A stretch of DNA of 10,000 bases. Source: Candidatus Lindowiibacteriota bacterium. GTDB lineage: Bacteria > Lindowbacteria > 2-12-FULL-62-27. The DNA is taken from positions 1 to 10,000 of the forward strand of contig JAHFCY010000115.1 of NCBI GenBank assembly GCA_023249255.1. Reading direction: 5' to 3'. The notes beneath the pieces were generated by a model, which was not told the DNA's origin, did not search any database, and worked only from the letters and a program-made list of their open reading frames with translations. The translations under genes were made by a program, and so were the position numbers. Shown piece by piece: positions 1 through 5,900 of this stretch; position 1 is the first letter of the stretch, and each line of letters opens with the position of its first letter.

Positions 1-124
1 CGAAATGTTCCTTGCGGTCCCCTTAATTCGTCACTTCGACTTCAATTATCGGACACTCCACTCGGATATGCAACTATTATTATTTGTGTTTATAGATATT
101 TGGAGGGATCTCAGAAACAATTGG

Positions 125-208
125 CCACACACACAGACACAGACAGTTTCTCGATGATGACTACGTTTCTGTCTGTGATGGTCTGTGTCTGTGATTGTCT
201 GTGTGTGG
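125..208. repeat. Low-complexity CA/GT-rich inverted repeat downstream of the operon
   Basis: A left arm rich in CACAGACA units (125-146) faces a right arm rich in GTCTGTG units (169-208). The best perfect pairing is 13 bp: 132-144 against 181-193. A second pairing of 9 bp is 138-146 against 169-177, and CCACACAC pairs with GTGTGTGG at the outer ends. It lies 29 bases past the stop of the acyltransferase gene, so it could fold at the 3' end of the operon mRNA. No U-run follows the stem on the minus strand, so it is not a canonical intrinsic terminator. Nothing else could be recognised in 1-236: no ORF, tRNA or known repeat. Confidence 0.6.
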
Positions 209-236
209 TAAAAGGTTTAACTTCGTTTTGCCGGGG

Positions 237-818
237 TCAATGGTGGGCGGGACGTTTTCGGTAATCGATCACACGGGCTGGATTGCCGACCACGATCGCG
301 TAGGGTTCGACATCCTGCGTGATCACGCTCGCTGTGCCGATCACGGCGCCTTTGCCGATCCGAACGCCTTTGCCGATGAAGACATTCGATCCGATCAGGA
401 CGTCATCCTCGATCACGGTCTTTGCGCCGACGCGTCCCTGCGTCGACACGGGGTTGTCCGGATTGGAGATCACGTGGTCGTCCGACATGATCGTCGTCCG
501 GTGTCCCATCATCACGCAGTTGCCGATCTCGATCCCGCCGTACGCGTTGAAATGGCAGTACTCGTTGATACAGCAGTCCCGGCCGATGGACAGTCGCCAC
601 GGATAATATACCGTGAGGCCGTCGCGAATCCACGGAACGCCGGAGCAGGCCATCCGCGCGCCGAAGAGTTTCAAAACCGCATGCCGCAGGATGTCGCCGA
701 TTGGAGAAGGGAGAAATTTGACAAGACCGAATAGGTTATGAAATACACCCATCCGGATCAGTTCCCCGCGGGACATGTTTGACAAAGGTGCGCCGGTTAC
801 CGTGTCGGCCGCAGTCAT
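237..818 (-). CDS. Hexapeptide-repeat (left-handed beta-helix) O-acyltransferase
   Basis: This 193-residue protein belongs to the maltose/galactoside O-acetyltransferase-like branch of the left-handed beta-helix acyltransferases. These trimers move an acyl group from CoA or ACP to a hydroxyl or amino group of a sugar or similar acceptor. Residues 1-70 form a helical N-terminal arm. From about residue 75 to 175 runs of [LIV]-G-x-x-x-x repeats appear, for example around LSIGRDC, IEIGNCV, TVIEDDVLIGSNVFIGKGVRIGKGAVIG. His115, in the SDDHVIS segment of the loop after the first coils, sits where this family has its catalytic histidine. The protein ends with the typical VVGNPARVIDYR segment. The ATG directly follows the stop of the upstream gene (TAG-ATG), so it is probably translationally coupled and is the last gene of the operon. 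Family assignment is firm; the acceptor is unknown. Given the FkbH and ACP neighbours, an ACP-borne acyl donor is possible (inference). Confidence 0.93.
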   Translation of the reverse strand: MTAADTVTGAPLSNMSRGELIRMGVFHNLFGLVKFLPSPIGDILRHAVLKLFGARMACSGVPWIRDGLTVYYPWRLSIGRDCCINEYCHFNAYGGIEIGNCVMMGHRTTIMSDDHVISNPDNPVSTQGRVGAKTVIEDDVLIGSNVFIGKGVRIGKGAVIGTASVITQDVEPYAIVVGNPARVIDYRKRPAHH

Positions 819-1283
819 CTATTTTCTCGTCTCTTTTTGATTAATCAGAATTTTCTGCAATGCCCGCACGTCCGCCTTGTCCTTGCGGCGCGGCGTCTGA
901 CTTTTCGTCTGAATGAGGTCATGCAGGTCCGCGATTCGGACGGTCGTCCCCAGATATCGTGCTTTCCGCACGCGAGTCCAGGAGGCGGTTGAGAATCCTT
1001 CCTGCCATTTCAGGACGTCCAGTACCAAATCTCCGATCATAAATCGGGACACTTTCTGAGATTCAAACAGCTCCATTTCCATCGTCGAAGGCAATTGAAA
1101 TGTGGCGCCCATCCGTCTCAACGCTTTAAAAAATCTCATGGTATTGGCGCGGTCGGAAGACAGGATGATATCGATATCCATTGTCACAACCTGAAGCCCG
1201 TAATAAACCGCCGCCGTCCGGCCCAATACGCAGTACCGAACCTTTTCCGCCGCCAGCGATCTGAAAATTGTTGCGAACTTCAT
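819..1283 (-). CDS. Minimal nucleotidyltransferase (DUF6036/AbiEii-like fold)
   Basis: A 154-residue protein with the pol-beta-type nucleotidyltransferase signature of stand-alone minimal nucleotidyltransferases. The N-terminal stretch EKVRYCVLGRTAAVYYG is followed by T-x-D-I-D (D36 and D38, the metal-binding pair). A later strand, LVLDVLKW, can supply the third acidic residue (D88 or D84 by count). The C-terminal IADLHDLIQTKSQTPRRKDKADVRAL segment is the typical LIxxK...R.KDxxD signature of the DUF6036-type group. The usual Gly-Gly or Gly-Ser of the nucleotide-binding turn is Gly21-Arg22 here, which may alter or weaken catalysis. Relatives are often toxin-like or of unknown role, and some modify tRNA or proteins. 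Its ATG overlaps the stop of the tiny gene before it by four bases (ATGA), so the two are probably made together. The substrate is unknown. Confidence 0.85.
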   Translation of the reverse strand: MKFATIFRSLAAEKVRYCVLGRTAAVYYGLQVVTMDIDIILSSDRANTMRFFKALRRMGATFQLPSTMEMELFESQKVSRFMIGDLVLDVLKWQEGFSTASWTRVRKARYLGTTVRIADLHDLIQTKSQTPRRKDKADVRALQKILINQKETRK

Positions 1284-1489
1284 CTGCGCCGACGGCCGAC
1301 GACGGCCCTTGGGGATAATTGCCGGCGAATCGCAAGGATCGTCTCAACCCGGTCAAATAGAATCTCGAGCCGTTTTTCAGGACGAAGAGACAAGAACCAA
1401 CGATTCAATGCGGCAGGGGTTGCCGGCATGACAAGATGGCCGAATGTCGGTGACGGAGGGTGCGCGGCGGCGCGGTGATTTCGTCTCAT
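1280..1489 (-). CDS. Tiny basic protein, probable partner of the nucleotidyltransferase
   Basis: A 69-residue ORF held between its neighbours by four-base ATGA overlaps at both ends: its start overlaps the reductase stop, and its stop overlaps the nucleotidyltransferase start. That double overlap is the main evidence that it is a real gene. A helical core (ALNRWFLSLRPEKRLEILF, continuing to about residue 58) resembles the short 'W..LSPEERL' proteins that in my recollection often precede DUF6036-type nucleotidyltransferases. The C-terminus is strongly basic (GRRRR). The first 20 residues are low-complexity and rich in H, A and P. An internal ATG (Met21, at 1429) would give a 49-residue protein containing the whole conserved-looking part. 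No domain could be named with confidence. An antitoxin or accessory role is inference only. Confidence 0.6.
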   Translation of the reverse strand: MRRNHRAAAHPPSPTFGHLVMPATPAALNRWFLSLRPEKRLEILFDRVETILAIRRQLSPRAVVGRRRR

Positions 1490-2553
1490 CGCATCACCAT
1501 CCCGCCGTCGAGCGGGATATCGGCGCCGGTCATGTACTCGCTCGGATCGGTCGCCAGATGCGCGATCGCTTCGCCGACTTCTTGAGGCTCAAGCAATCTG
1601 CCGATCGGCGTGCGGCGCGTGTAGTCGTCCAAGACCGCGGGGTCCATCCCGCGTGAAAGCGCCGTGCGCGTGATCGTCGGCGAAATCGCGTTCACGCGAA
1701 TGTTGTGTTTCGCCCACTCGCGCGCCATCGACCGCGTGAGACCCGCGAGCGCCGATTTGGCCGCCACATACGCAGCCAATCCTTCGGGCGGAACGCCGTG
1801 AATGAAAACGGAAAGAACGTTGATGATGACAGCACTGCCGGATGATTTCAGCAGGGGAAAAAAAGCCTGCGACAGACGAAGCGGAGCGAGCACGTGCGCG
1901 TCAAGTTGTCGTTGAAGTTCCGCGGCCGACAGCGACTCAACCGGCGCCGGCGCGATCGGCGGCGCGGCGTTGTTGACGAGAACGTCGAGCCGGCCCCACC
2001 GTTTCGTCACGGCGTCTACGAGCGTTCCAAGGGAGGCAGGATTCGCAAGATCGGCCTGAACCACGATCGCATCCGCGCCGTCTTTCACGAGCGACTCCTG
2101 GACATACTTCGCCGCGCCTTCCTGCGAATGAAAATGCACGACGACGGCGTAGCCGCGGCGCGCAAGCGAACGGGCAGTCTCGGCGCCGATCCCGCGGCTC
2201 GACCCTGTGACCAGCGCGACCGGTTTCACGCCGGCAGGCAGACGTTTGGGAGCCAACCGCGAAAACGCAAGAGACTTCCCCCCATCCCCACCTTCCCCCG
2301 CAAGGGGGGAAGGAGCATGAACCGGGGCGACGCGGGCCTCACCGACAATTTTCTCGAGATCACCCAGTGTCCGGATCGACACGACCTGCGACGTCGAAAG
2401 TTGAACGCCGTAGGCCGACTCGATCTGCGTGACGAGCAAAAGATGCGCCAGCGACGTCCACGCCTTGCACGTCTCCCGCGACACGTCCGGGATGACTTCG
2501 TCGGCTTTCAGTTTGAGAACATTTGATACGATGGTTTTCAGTCGTGTGTCCAT
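1486..2553 (-). CDS. Acyl carrier protein fused to short-chain dehydrogenase/reductase
   Basis: A 355-residue two-domain protein. Residues 1-75 are an acyl carrier domain: a helix, then the prosthetic-group segment AWTSLAHLLL with Ser34 in the phosphopantetheine position (T-S-L replaces the usual D-S-L), then VTQIESAYGVQL. Residues 76-109 are a linker. Residues 110-355 are a FabG-like reductase with cofactor motif TGSSRGIG (116-123), NNAA (194-197), catalytic Ser248 and Y262-x-x-x-K266, and a C-terminus of the MTGADIPLDGG type. The SDR would reduce a keto group, or oxidise a hydroxyl, with NAD(P)H, plausibly on an acyl group bound to its own ACP. The gene follows the FkbH gene by 38 bp. FkbH-like proteins charge dedicated ACPs, so this ACP is the likely partner (inference). 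No clear Shine-Dalgarno precedes the ATG. The linker is encoded by a palindromic repeat, listed separately. Confidence 0.92.
   Translation of the reverse strand: MDTRLKTIVSNVLKLKADEVIPDVSRETCKAWTSLAHLLLVTQIESAYGVQLSTSQVVSIRTLGDLEKIVGEARVAPVHAPSPLAGEGGDGGKSLAFSRLAPKRLPAGVKPVALVTGSSRGIGAETARSLARRGYAVVVHFHSQEGAAKYVQESLVKDGADAIVVQADLANPASLGTLVDAVTKRWGRLDVLVNNAAPPIAPAPVESLSAAELQRQLDAHVLAPLRLSQAFFPLLKSSGSAVIINVLSVFIHGVPPEGLAAYVAAKSALAGLTRSMAREWAKHNIRVNAISPTITRTALSRGMDPAVLDDYTRRTPIGRLLEPQEVGEAIAHLATDPSEYMTGADIPLDGGMVMR
2291..2313. repeat. REP-like GC-rich palindrome inside the ACP-SDR coding region
   Basis: A 9-bp perfect stem, CCTTCCCCC (2291-2299) against GGGGGAAGG (2305-2313), encloses a 5-base loop. 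On the minus strand it is translated in frame as PSPLAGEGG (residues 81-89). The PSPLAGEG peptide is a familiar product of dispersed palindromes with the core CCCCCGCAAGGGGG in many bacterial genomes (recalled knowledge, not searched). It sits exactly in the interdomain linker of the fusion. Confidence 0.75.
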
Positions 2554-2569
2554 GGCGGTCAGATTGTCA

Positions 2570-2590
2570 GTTCAAAGTTCAAAGTTCAAG
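2570..2590. repeat. Three 7-bp tandem units (GTTCAAA)
   Basis: Units GTTCAAA (2570-2576), GTTCAAA (2577-2583) and GTTCAAG (2584-2590) fill more than half of the 38-bp gap between the FkbH stop and the ACP-SDR start. The unit resembles a short dispersed repeat seen in many environmental genomes. It leaves no room for a normal promoter and no obvious Shine-Dalgarno for the downstream gene. Confidence 0.7.
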
Positions 2591-2591
2591 G

Positions 2592-4367
2592 TTATGCTGG
2601 CCATTCAACGCGAATGTAGGGTACGGGCGGAAATGACCGGCCAGCAAGGGACATCCCGTATTTCGTCGCTACGGTTGGGCCATTGTCCGCCTCAAAGCCG
2701 TTGTCGTCATAAAAAGAGTTTGTCTGCATGTTTTTTTCCGACGGAATGTATTCGGCCGTGACCGATTGAGCGCCCGACTTTTTCAAATCCGCAAGAATCT
2801 CCTGCAAAAAGGCCCGTTCGACCTGACGACCGATCACCCGGCAACTCATGAAAAAATTTTCGATTTTGTAAATTTGTAAATCTCCGTCCCCATTGCTTGC
2901 ATTGCGCCCATTGCGTCGCACCACCGCCACGCCCACCAACCCGCTGTCGCCAAGCCGGTCACCGACCTTCATCCAGTACACCCGGCCGCCTACTTTTGTG
3001 ATTGCTGCAAGATCGCCCTCCGTGTATCGTCTCGTCGTCAGATTGAACTGGTTGGTCCTCTGCGACAACTGCGCGACTCGCGCCAGATTCTCGTCGTCTT
3101 TCGATTTCAAAAAACCGACCGTCATCACCGTCTCGATCGACCGCAAATAATCTTCGATCGTCCCCGTAGATTCCTGAAGCTCCCTGCGATTCTTCTCCTC
3201 CTCATACATCCGCGCGCGATTTTTGTCCTCCGCCGTCAGCGTCGAGGCTTCGAAACACCGAAGACCCTGCAGATATCTCGGCCACCAGGCCGGATCGGCC
3301 GGCGGATCGAGGACGGTCACGGACGGCAAAAGTCTTCGTACCAGTTCCCGTTCGTTGGGATTATCGTCGAGGAATACAAGCGAATCGACGCCGATGTTGA
3401 GCGTTTTGGCGATCGACCGAATCATCTGGTCCTTGGTCTGCCAGCCGATTTCCATGGCGGCGAAATGTTCGCGCCGCAAGACCTGGTGCGGGTGTTTGTC
3501 GATGACCTCGATCGCATCCGGCGGATTATTTTTACTTGCGACCGCCAGAAGAACTCCTTTCGCGCGCAACGCCAGCGCCGCTTCCTGAATCGCGCGATAC
3601 ACGTTGCCGGGAGGCTGAACATCCAACTGGATGCCGTTCATTCCCTCCTCGCCGACGATCCCGCCCCATAGGGTTTCGTCCAGATCCAGGACGAGACATT
3701 TTTTCCGCAACCCAAGCCGCTCATAGACGAACGCCAGAATTTCCTCGGCCAACTGCGGAACCATTTCGGGCGCAATGAGCATGCCGGCGAGAAACTCGTG
3801 TTTCGGATCGACCACGCGCGAGGCGCCCCAGCGGCCCACCCAGGTGTCCATGTCGAGAATCCGCATCCCGGGATGTGCGGCCGCGAGGTCATACAACCGG
3901 TCGTTCCAGTCGCGGATGGTTTTTGTTTTCTGCCGGTCGCCGCAGGCGCAGAATAGATTGGAGACGATAAACAGCGCGTCGGGCAGAGCCGCCTCGTGCG
4001 TTCGTACTATCCGCTCAACTTCCTGAAACCCCGCATCGGTTGCCGATTCGCGCGGATTCAGGAGCAGTACAGTAACCGCGGGCTTGGCCGCGTAATGCGC
4101 ACCGGAGGGCGTGAGCAATTCCTGCCGGAACTGGTTGAACCCGCCGGCAAACACGCGAGGCGCGCGACCGTAGCGCAGAAGTTTGGCCTCGAGGACATGC
4201 ACAAGAAAATCGGTCGTGTAGGCCGCTTGAACGCCGATACCGATATCCGCGTTTTCGGTCCCGCGCGCGATCGCCTCAAGACGCCCGGCGTGTTCGGTCC
4301 GGTACGCGATCCAGTCCCAGATCGGCGGCTGGACGTGTGCGTTAAAGGAATGCTGAAGAGTATTCAT
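2592..4367 (-). CDS. FkbH-like HAD-IIIC family protein (glyceryl-ACP-forming type)
   Basis: A 591-residue full-length member of the FkbH family. Characterised relatives take 1,3-bisphosphoglycerate, remove the phosphate and load the glyceryl group on an ACP. Residues 1-215 are the N-terminal SGNH-like region, with the family segment GGFNQFRQELLTP. HAD motif I is D228-L-D230-E-T232-LWGG, motif II is S278-K-N, and motif III is the D334-D335-N-P-N-E segment. Residues 400-591 are the GNAT-like C-terminal domain, with TNQFNLTTRRY (438-448) and MSCRVIGRQVE (507-517). The main active-site residues are therefore present. The next gene encodes an ACP-reductase fusion, the expected partner. A short Asn/Gly-rich segment near residues 485-495 looks like a repeat expansion. 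No convincing Shine-Dalgarno precedes the ATG. It starts 62 bp after the coiled-coil gene with no visible terminator between them, so it may be co-transcribed with it. The actual acyl group is inferred from the family. Confidence 0.93.
   Translation of the reverse strand: MNTLQHSFNAHVQPPIWDWIAYRTEHAGRLEAIARGTENADIGIGVQAAYTTDFLVHVLEAKLLRYGRAPRVFAGGFNQFRQELLTPSGAHYAAKPAVTVLLLNPRESATDAGFQEVERIVRTHEAALPDALFIVSNLFCACGDRQKTKTIRDWNDRLYDLAAAHPGMRILDMDTWVGRWGASRVVDPKHEFLAGMLIAPEMVPQLAEEILAFVYERLGLRKKCLVLDLDETLWGGIVGEEGMNGIQLDVQPPGNVYRAIQEAALALRAKGVLLAVASKNNPPDAIEVIDKHPHQVLRREHFAAMEIGWQTKDQMIRSIAKTLNIGVDSLVFLDDNPNERELVRRLLPSVTVLDPPADPAWWPRYLQGLRCFEASTLTAEDKNRARMYEEEKNRRELQESTGTIEDYLRSIETVMTVGFLKSKDDENLARVAQLSQRTNQFNLTTRRYTEGDLAAITKVGGRVYWMKVGDRLGDSGLVGVAVVRRNGRNASNGDGDLQIYKIENFFMSCRVIGRQVERAFLQEILADLKKSGAQSVTAEYIPSEKNMQTNSFYDDNGFEADNGPTVATKYGMSLAGRSFPPVPYIRVEWPA
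2891..2917. repeat. Three 9-bp units (CATTGCNNN) inside the FkbH-like gene
   Basis: The units start at 2891, 2900 and 2909 and each begins CATTGC. They encode the R-N-G/R-N-A/S-N-G pattern of a loop in the C-terminal GNAT-like domain. Immediately beside them the octamer TTGTAAAT is repeated twice (about 2867-2882). Together they mark a local low-complexity insertion between two better-conserved segments. Confidence 0.6.
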
Positions 4368-4387
4368 ACGGACGCATGATACTTTAT

Positions 4388-4407
4388 TTCACCGCAGAGA
4401 CGCAAAG
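4388..4407. repeat. Remnant of a dispersed 'ACCGCAGAGACGC' repeat
   Basis: The sequence TTCACCGCAGAGACGCAAAG lies in the 62-bp gap between the coiled-coil gene and the FkbH-like gene. I recall the core ACCGCAGAGACGCAGAG as a short repeat common in intergenic DNA of many bacterial phyla. Only one partial copy is visible here. Confidence 0.45.
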
Positions 4408-4429
4408 TTGACGCCCCCTGCGTTGAAGT

Positions 4430-5767
4430 TTATTTCTGAACGACGCGGCTTTTGCCGGATGAGGCGGGCGAGTCGATCAGCAGAGCCTGAAGGCGCTGTT
4501 TCAAACCGGCGCCGCCGACGTAGGCCCAGGTTTCGGCGACGGTCTGATATCGGTCGACCCAGAACGAGAAGTCATCATGAAGAGGCTCGACCGCGCGGAG
4601 GTATCTTTCGATGCCGCGCGATTCGGCTGTTTCGAGCGTCGTCATGTCGCGGATCGTGCCTGCAAGATTTTGAAAGAGGAATGCATAAATTGAAGTGCGG
4701 CGAGCGCCCAACGCGTCTACCCGGTCGTGCTCGGATTTCGCCGCCAGATACAGCTCCTCGGCTTTCTGGTATGTCGGCGCCCAGCGGTCATAGGCCGATT
4801 GGGCCTCGACCAGAAGCGCCGTCGCTTCCGACCGTTTGCCCTCTTCGATCAGTCTCTCCGCATCGACGAGCTTGCCGTGAGCGTTTCGCATTTCGCTCGA
4901 GAACGCTTCCGGAGACGAGAGAATCAGATGCGCCCGGAACGCGTTGATCGCCGATGCGTAGGCGGTCGGATACGCCTGAACTTCCCCTTCGATCCCCTGA
5001 AGTTCGGCTATGGCGTCGCGGACGGTCGTGAACTGCTGGCGGCGCTGGGCCAGGATCGCTGTGAGGTCGTCGATCGTTTTTCGGTCTTCTGTGAGTTGAT
5101 CGGTGAGTTTGAGATCAAACTGATAGAGGTTCGGATAAGCGAGAATTTTCTCCTGGATCGAAGCCATCACGCCGTTGGCCTCGGACACCTTCTCGAGTCC
5201 GTCAGATATCAGACTGAGGTGTTTGCCCATCTCGTCGGAGACGGCCGGAAGCGTCCGGCCTGACAGAAGCCTTGTTTTTTTCTCGTCCGCTGACGCGGCG
5301 GCGGCCAGCCGGGCGGCCCGATCCTCGAGATTCCCGACGTCCCACGCGACTTGCCGGAGCGTTTCAACCTGTTTTTGAACCTCGTGTTCGACTTCCTCGG
5401 GACTGGCCGACTCGATGCGCAGGATGTCCTGCCGCAATTTCACGATGCGATTCGAAATGGATTCGAGCGCCGGATCGCCGGCGATTTTGTTTCGGATCCG
5501 GTAGTCGGCGATTTCGCCGGAGAGGACGTCAAGTCCGCGCAAAAGTACGCGGGCCTGTTTGTTGTCGCCGGGGGCGAGTTTGAAAACCAGCTCGTCGAAC
5601 TGCTGGGCACGCGTGGCGAAATGGATGAGGTCGAGGTTGGTGTCTTGCGGCGCGGCGGCGGCGGACAGACGGATCACGCCCGGACACACCCAGAGCAGAG
5701 CCGCGACACACACGCCGATTCCCACGATCCCCCTCGCCGTTGCGTTCGCCACCATCCGGTTCGACAT
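4430..5767 (-). CDS. Exported coiled-coil protein of unknown function
   Basis: A predicted 445-residue protein. The chosen ATG (5767) has a strong GGAGG Shine-Dalgarno five bases away and starts a clean signal peptide: hydrophobic residues about 12-35 and a likely cut in the SAAAAP segment near 36-39. The frame stays open upstream to about 6025, but that extension crosses the promoter and the divergent gene and is not believed. No lipobox is seen. The mature part is almost wholly alpha-helical and charged, with heptad-like stretches (for example around residues 95-150 and 220-265), and has no catalytic motif I can recognise. It ends in a basic, Ser-rich tail. A periplasmic scaffold or adaptor role is guesswork. 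It is the first gene after the strong minus-strand promoter and may head the FkbH operon, as no terminator is visible in the 62-bp gap. Confidence 0.85.
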   Translation of the reverse strand: MSNRMVANATARGIVGIGVCVAALLWVCPGVIRLSAAAAPQDTNLDLIHFATRAQQFDELVFKLAPGDNKQARVLLRGLDVLSGEIADYRIRNKIAGDPALESISNRIVKLRQDILRIESASPEEVEHEVQKQVETLRQVAWDVGNLEDRAARLAAAASADEKKTRLLSGRTLPAVSDEMGKHLSLISDGLEKVSEANGVMASIQEKILAYPNLYQFDLKLTDQLTEDRKTIDDLTAILAQRRQQFTTVRDAIAELQGIEGEVQAYPTAYASAINAFRAHLILSSPEAFSSEMRNAHGKLVDAERLIEEGKRSEATALLVEAQSAYDRWAPTYQKAEELYLAAKSEHDRVDALGARRTSIYAFLFQNLAGTIRDMTTLETAESRGIERYLRAVEPLHDDFSFWVDRYQTVAETWAYVGGAGLKQRLQALLIDSPASSGKSRVVQK

Positions 5768-5772
5768 CCTGT

Positions 5773-5777
5773 CCTCC
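5773..5777 (-). promoter_or_regulatory. Strong Shine-Dalgarno fixing the coiled-coil gene start
   Basis: GGAGG lies five bases before the ATG at 5767 on the minus strand. It supports this start over the longer open frame and places the signal peptide at the N-terminus. Confidence 0.8.
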
Positions 5778-5797
5778 TCACATGCAGATTTACACAC

Positions 5798-5826
5798 ATT
5801 ATATCCGATCCGGCTCGCACTGACAA
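5798..5826 (-). promoter_or_regulatory. Sigma70-like promoter for the coiled-coil gene / FkbH operon
   Basis: On the minus strand, TTGTCA (5826-5821) and a perfect TATAAT (5803-5798) are separated by 17 bases. This is the best promoter match in the window. It lies about 30 bases upstream of the ATG at 5767. Its -35 box is one end of the palindrome at 5821-5839. Confidence 0.75.
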
Positions 5827-5839
5827 GAATTTCTTGACA
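5821..5839. promoter_or_regulatory. 19-bp palindrome joining two divergent -35 boxes; candidate operator
   Basis: The sequence TGACAAGAATTTCTTGACA reads the same on both strands except for one mismatched pair (5823/5837) and the central base. Its inner 13 bp (CAAGAA-T-TTCTTG) are a perfect inverted repeat. Its left end is the -35 of the minus-strand promoter and its right end is the -35 of the plus-strand promoter. A regulator bound here would block or activate both. Part of the symmetry follows simply from two -35 boxes facing apart, but the inner AAGAA/TTCTT arms do not. Confidence 0.55.
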
Positions 5840-5862
5840 TTCCATCCCCCGCGAATGACAAT
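5834..5862 (+). promoter_or_regulatory. Sigma70-like promoter for the SpoVG-like gene
   Basis: A perfect TTGACA (5834-5839) is followed after 17 bases by GACAAT (5857-5862), which matches the -10 consensus at four of six positions. It lies about 38 bases upstream of the proposed ATG at 5901. Confidence 0.6.
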
Positions 5863-5900
5863 GACGCCCTTCGATAAAATTCCTGAAAGGGGTGTTGCTG

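Noticed and set aside
125-208. Inverted repeat as an intrinsic terminator or mobile-element end
   Set aside because: No U-run follows the stem, and there is no transposase, target duplication or second element end in view.
195-734. Plus-strand open frame of 179 residues rich in Asp and His
   Set aside because: It is the antisense reading of the hexapeptide-repeat acyltransferase. The periodic DH pattern reflects the repeated I-G codons of the real gene.
2291-2313. The palindrome as a transcription terminator between two genes
   Set aside because: It lies inside one continuous reading frame with an ACP domain on one side and an SDR domain on the other, with no T-run.
1894-2526. Long plus-strand open frame opposite the ACP-SDR gene
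   Set aside because: Arg-rich composition without any domain. It lies wholly antisense to a gene with clear ACP and SDR motifs, so it is a GC-rich shadow frame.
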